Assembly: GCA_000231825.2 (NCBI GenBank) | Contig: JH720336.1 | Coordinates: 252,235 to 316,234 of the forward strand | Direction of reading: 5' to 3' | Source: Tetrahymena elliotti 4EA | Lineage: Eukaryota; Ciliophora; Oligohymenophorea; Hymenostomatida; Tetrahymenidae | Length of the DNA: 64,000 nt | Shown here: one piece after another, positions 62,068-64,000 of the stretch | How positions within the stretch are numbered: position 1 is the first letter of the stretch | How the letters are laid out: each line of letters opens with the position of its first letter | Notes under the pieces: generated by a model | What the model saw: only the letters and a program-made list of their open reading frames with translations | Told to the model about the DNA's origin: nothing | The model's database searches: none | Position numbers and translations under genes: made by a program

Positions 62068-64000
62068 ATGGAGGATATAATAACTCAAAAACAGATTAAT
62101 GTTGGATTCTCTCATAGGTTTATATTTAGATCCATGAATTCATACACAAAGCTAATGCATAAGCCTGAAAACAAGTAATTAAAACAATCAATTTTTTTAT
62201 CTGCATTATATAACGATAAAATATCATTAAATTAACAATGGCAATAAATTTGAAGTAACCTAATCTTCTTTATAATTTATATAGCCAATTAATGCTATAT
62301 GATGGAAAAATTGTATATGATTACAACTATAGAAGGGAATAAGAAACAGCGAAGCTCAATTTTTATTAGTTTACAAATTAGAAATCTATTGTTAATGCAA
62401 CATTTGTAAACAAATATAAAGTAATACAATATAAAGATCTAAATAAAGGAATTAAGTCGATAAATTGAGGGAAAAATATTTTCTATTTTTTTAAATAGGT
62501 ATATATGGTCCTATGCGAAGATTGGAGATTATACGTTTTTAGAAGGAACTTTGATTTATTAAATAAATTTCCATTTGATTCAAAATACTCTGTTGGAATG
62601 CAATATTTAGAAGAAAGTGACCAAATACTACTAATAGGAGTTGACTGTATAAAAACAATAATTTTAATATTTCATTAGAATTAAACTTTATTCAAGTTAA
62701 ATTATTTGAATCCTATCTTACAAAATTTTGTTTATAAAATAAAGCTATCGAGCTAGTCAAATTAGCAATCACTACAAACATTCATCAGTCGAAGTTTTTA
62801 TCAAACATAAAATTTGAAATCGAAATGATAAGCAGTGTAATTAATTTAGTTAGTTACTAATTTAATTAAAATATCAACAAAATTTTATCATTCATTAGTA
62901 ATCAATTACTCAAATTTTAGACTGGAATAAGGGTTACTTCTTGACAGGGAAGGGTGAAATAGATGATGATTAATATTTATTTATATGGAGTCTTAAAGAC
63001 CTTGCTATTTACTCTATGAAAAAGTTAGAAATTATTTATAAAATGCAAAACCTTGGAAAAAGAGAGAAAAGTATATCTGAAATATTATTTGTTAGAGAAT
63101 ACAGATATGTAGTAAGTGGATATAATGATGGTACAATCAAAGTGTGGACTCTTTCTAACAATAAAAAAATCATACACACCTTTGATGGGCACACAAGGCA
63201 AATAGATAGTTTTGCTCTCCACACAGACAAAAGAATGTTTTGGTAGGGTTATTATTAAAGATAAGCATTGATTTGATTTTATTTATTTATAATAGGAGTG
63301 CATCTGAAGATATGACAATTAGACTTTGGAACCTAGATGTAATTACAAAAATATTGGTTAAAAATCTATGTATGATTAACTCAATTTTTTATATTTATTA
63401 GACCTTTACAAATTTGTACACTTTCCATTTATAGGGTTCCTTTCATAAGATATTTCTGATAAACCATTAAAAATTTATAGCAGAATAAGAAGGAGAAATA
63501 TGTATTGGTAATATTTCAAGTGAAAATGAGTTGATTTGTAAGCACTATGGAAATATAGCTACATTTGATAAATCATATAGAAATTATAATGTTGGAAAAA
63601 TTTAAGGAAATCTTCATTACCTAACCTTCACTTTAGATAATAATAGTGGGATGTCTATTTATGTACCATATTTTAAAGCAAATGAAAATTTATAAGATTT
63701 ATCAAAGATACCAATCAGTGTTTTTTATCCTCCACCAAAATCTAATAATATAATTGAAATCATCTCCTGTCCTTTTGAAGAAAACATCTTTTATATGCTT
63801 GTTGAAGGAGGAGATATCTGTAGGTATAGATTGGAAAAGGACACGGGAATAGTCGAAGACACCTACTCATCAGAATAAATAATGGATGCAGATTCCCATC
63901 CTTTAAATCAAAAAGCAACTACAATCAAATTTCTAAAAGTAATTCAAATTAGTTTAATTGAATTAAATTTTATAAATTTATTTTGATTAGGCTTTTCCTC
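62068..64000 (+). CDS. WD40-repeat protein, 3' end outside the window
   Basis: Exons are 62068-62174, 62285-62420, 62499-62646, 62921-63242 and 63296 onward, with the last one broken at least by an intron after 63940 that ends at about 63990. Phases agree. WD40-type blades include YVVSGYNDGTIKVWTLSNNK followed by IIHTFDGHTRQIDSF, then SASEDMTIRLWNLDV. The first about 180 residues contain weaker beta repeats (KVYMVLCEDWRLYVFRRN). A 45-nt GT..AG segment at about 63358-63402 may be a further intron. It is a multiple of three without TGA, so both readings stay open. WD40 propellers act as protein-interaction scaffolds; the specific complex is unknown. It starts MEDIITQKQINVGFSHRF and continues past the right edge. 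Confidence 0.82.

Noticed and set aside
1..64000. tRNA, rRNA, CRISPR, transposon or telomeric repeats
   Set aside because: I looked for T-loop-like motifs, long conserved GC-rich stretches, regularly spaced repeats, terminal inverted repeats with a transposase and C4A2-type runs. None was found by eye.
1..64000. Widespread pseudogenes with many TAA/TAG stops
   Set aside because: The interruptions are only TAA and TAG, at Gln positions, in all genes including the AP-2 sigma subunit. The ciliate code explains them.

Overview
The window reads as macronuclear-type DNA of an oligohymenophorean ciliate close to Tetrahymena. It is very AT-rich. Genes stay open only if TAA and TAG are read as glutamine and TGA is the sole stop. 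Introns are short, AT-rich and bounded by GT..AG. Many proteins carry Q/N-rich tails. With a standard code almost every gene looks broken, so all models here were built by hand with the ciliate code and by checking splice phases. No rRNA, tRNA, CRISPR array, transposon or telomere repeat was recognised.

Left part (1-20.8 kb), mixed strands, long non-coding gaps. A nine-exon coiled-coil gene (minus) is cut by the left edge. It is followed by a Q-rich signal-peptide/TM protein (minus), a 961-residue Q/N-rich protein with a PAS-like C-terminal half (plus), a small C2H2 zinc-finger protein like the C-terminus of RBM5/RBM10 (minus), an Atg1/ULK-like protein kinase (plus) and a START-like lipid-binding protein (plus).

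Centre (20.9-39.3 kb). Plus-strand genes are a TTLL6-like tubulin polyglutamylase of nine exons, an alpha/beta hydrolase with a very long Q/N-rich tail, a guanine deaminase whose frame breaks near its metal-binding core, and a 1583-residue six-TM potassium channel with a cyclic-nucleotide-binding-like domain. A family I inorganic pyrophosphatase with a signal peptide lies on the minus strand. Tubulin glutamylation and cyclic-nucleotide-type channels fit a ciliated cell, but the genes do not form an operon and no shared pathway is implied.

Right-centre (39.7-55.7 kb), the most unusual part. Eight intact, intronless, head-to-tail paralogues of 399-436 residues lie on the minus strand. They share an SDG..R motif, a PAS-like GYSK.YL.LLG segment, a TFDGFPIKI segment and a C-terminal block RRELSYLFEDVEYS. 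Their N-termini are either lysine-rich or acidic. The 7.6-10.6 kb gene carries what looks like a diverged copy of the same core. The longest spacer holds degenerate repeats of the 3' end of one member. I do not know the function of this family; a signalling or transcription-related role is only a guess.

Right end (57-64 kb, plus). Here are a small N-myristoylation-type protein (MGSCAGK), the sigma subunit of the AP-2 clathrin adaptor (142 residues in four exons), and a WD40-repeat gene cut by the right edge.
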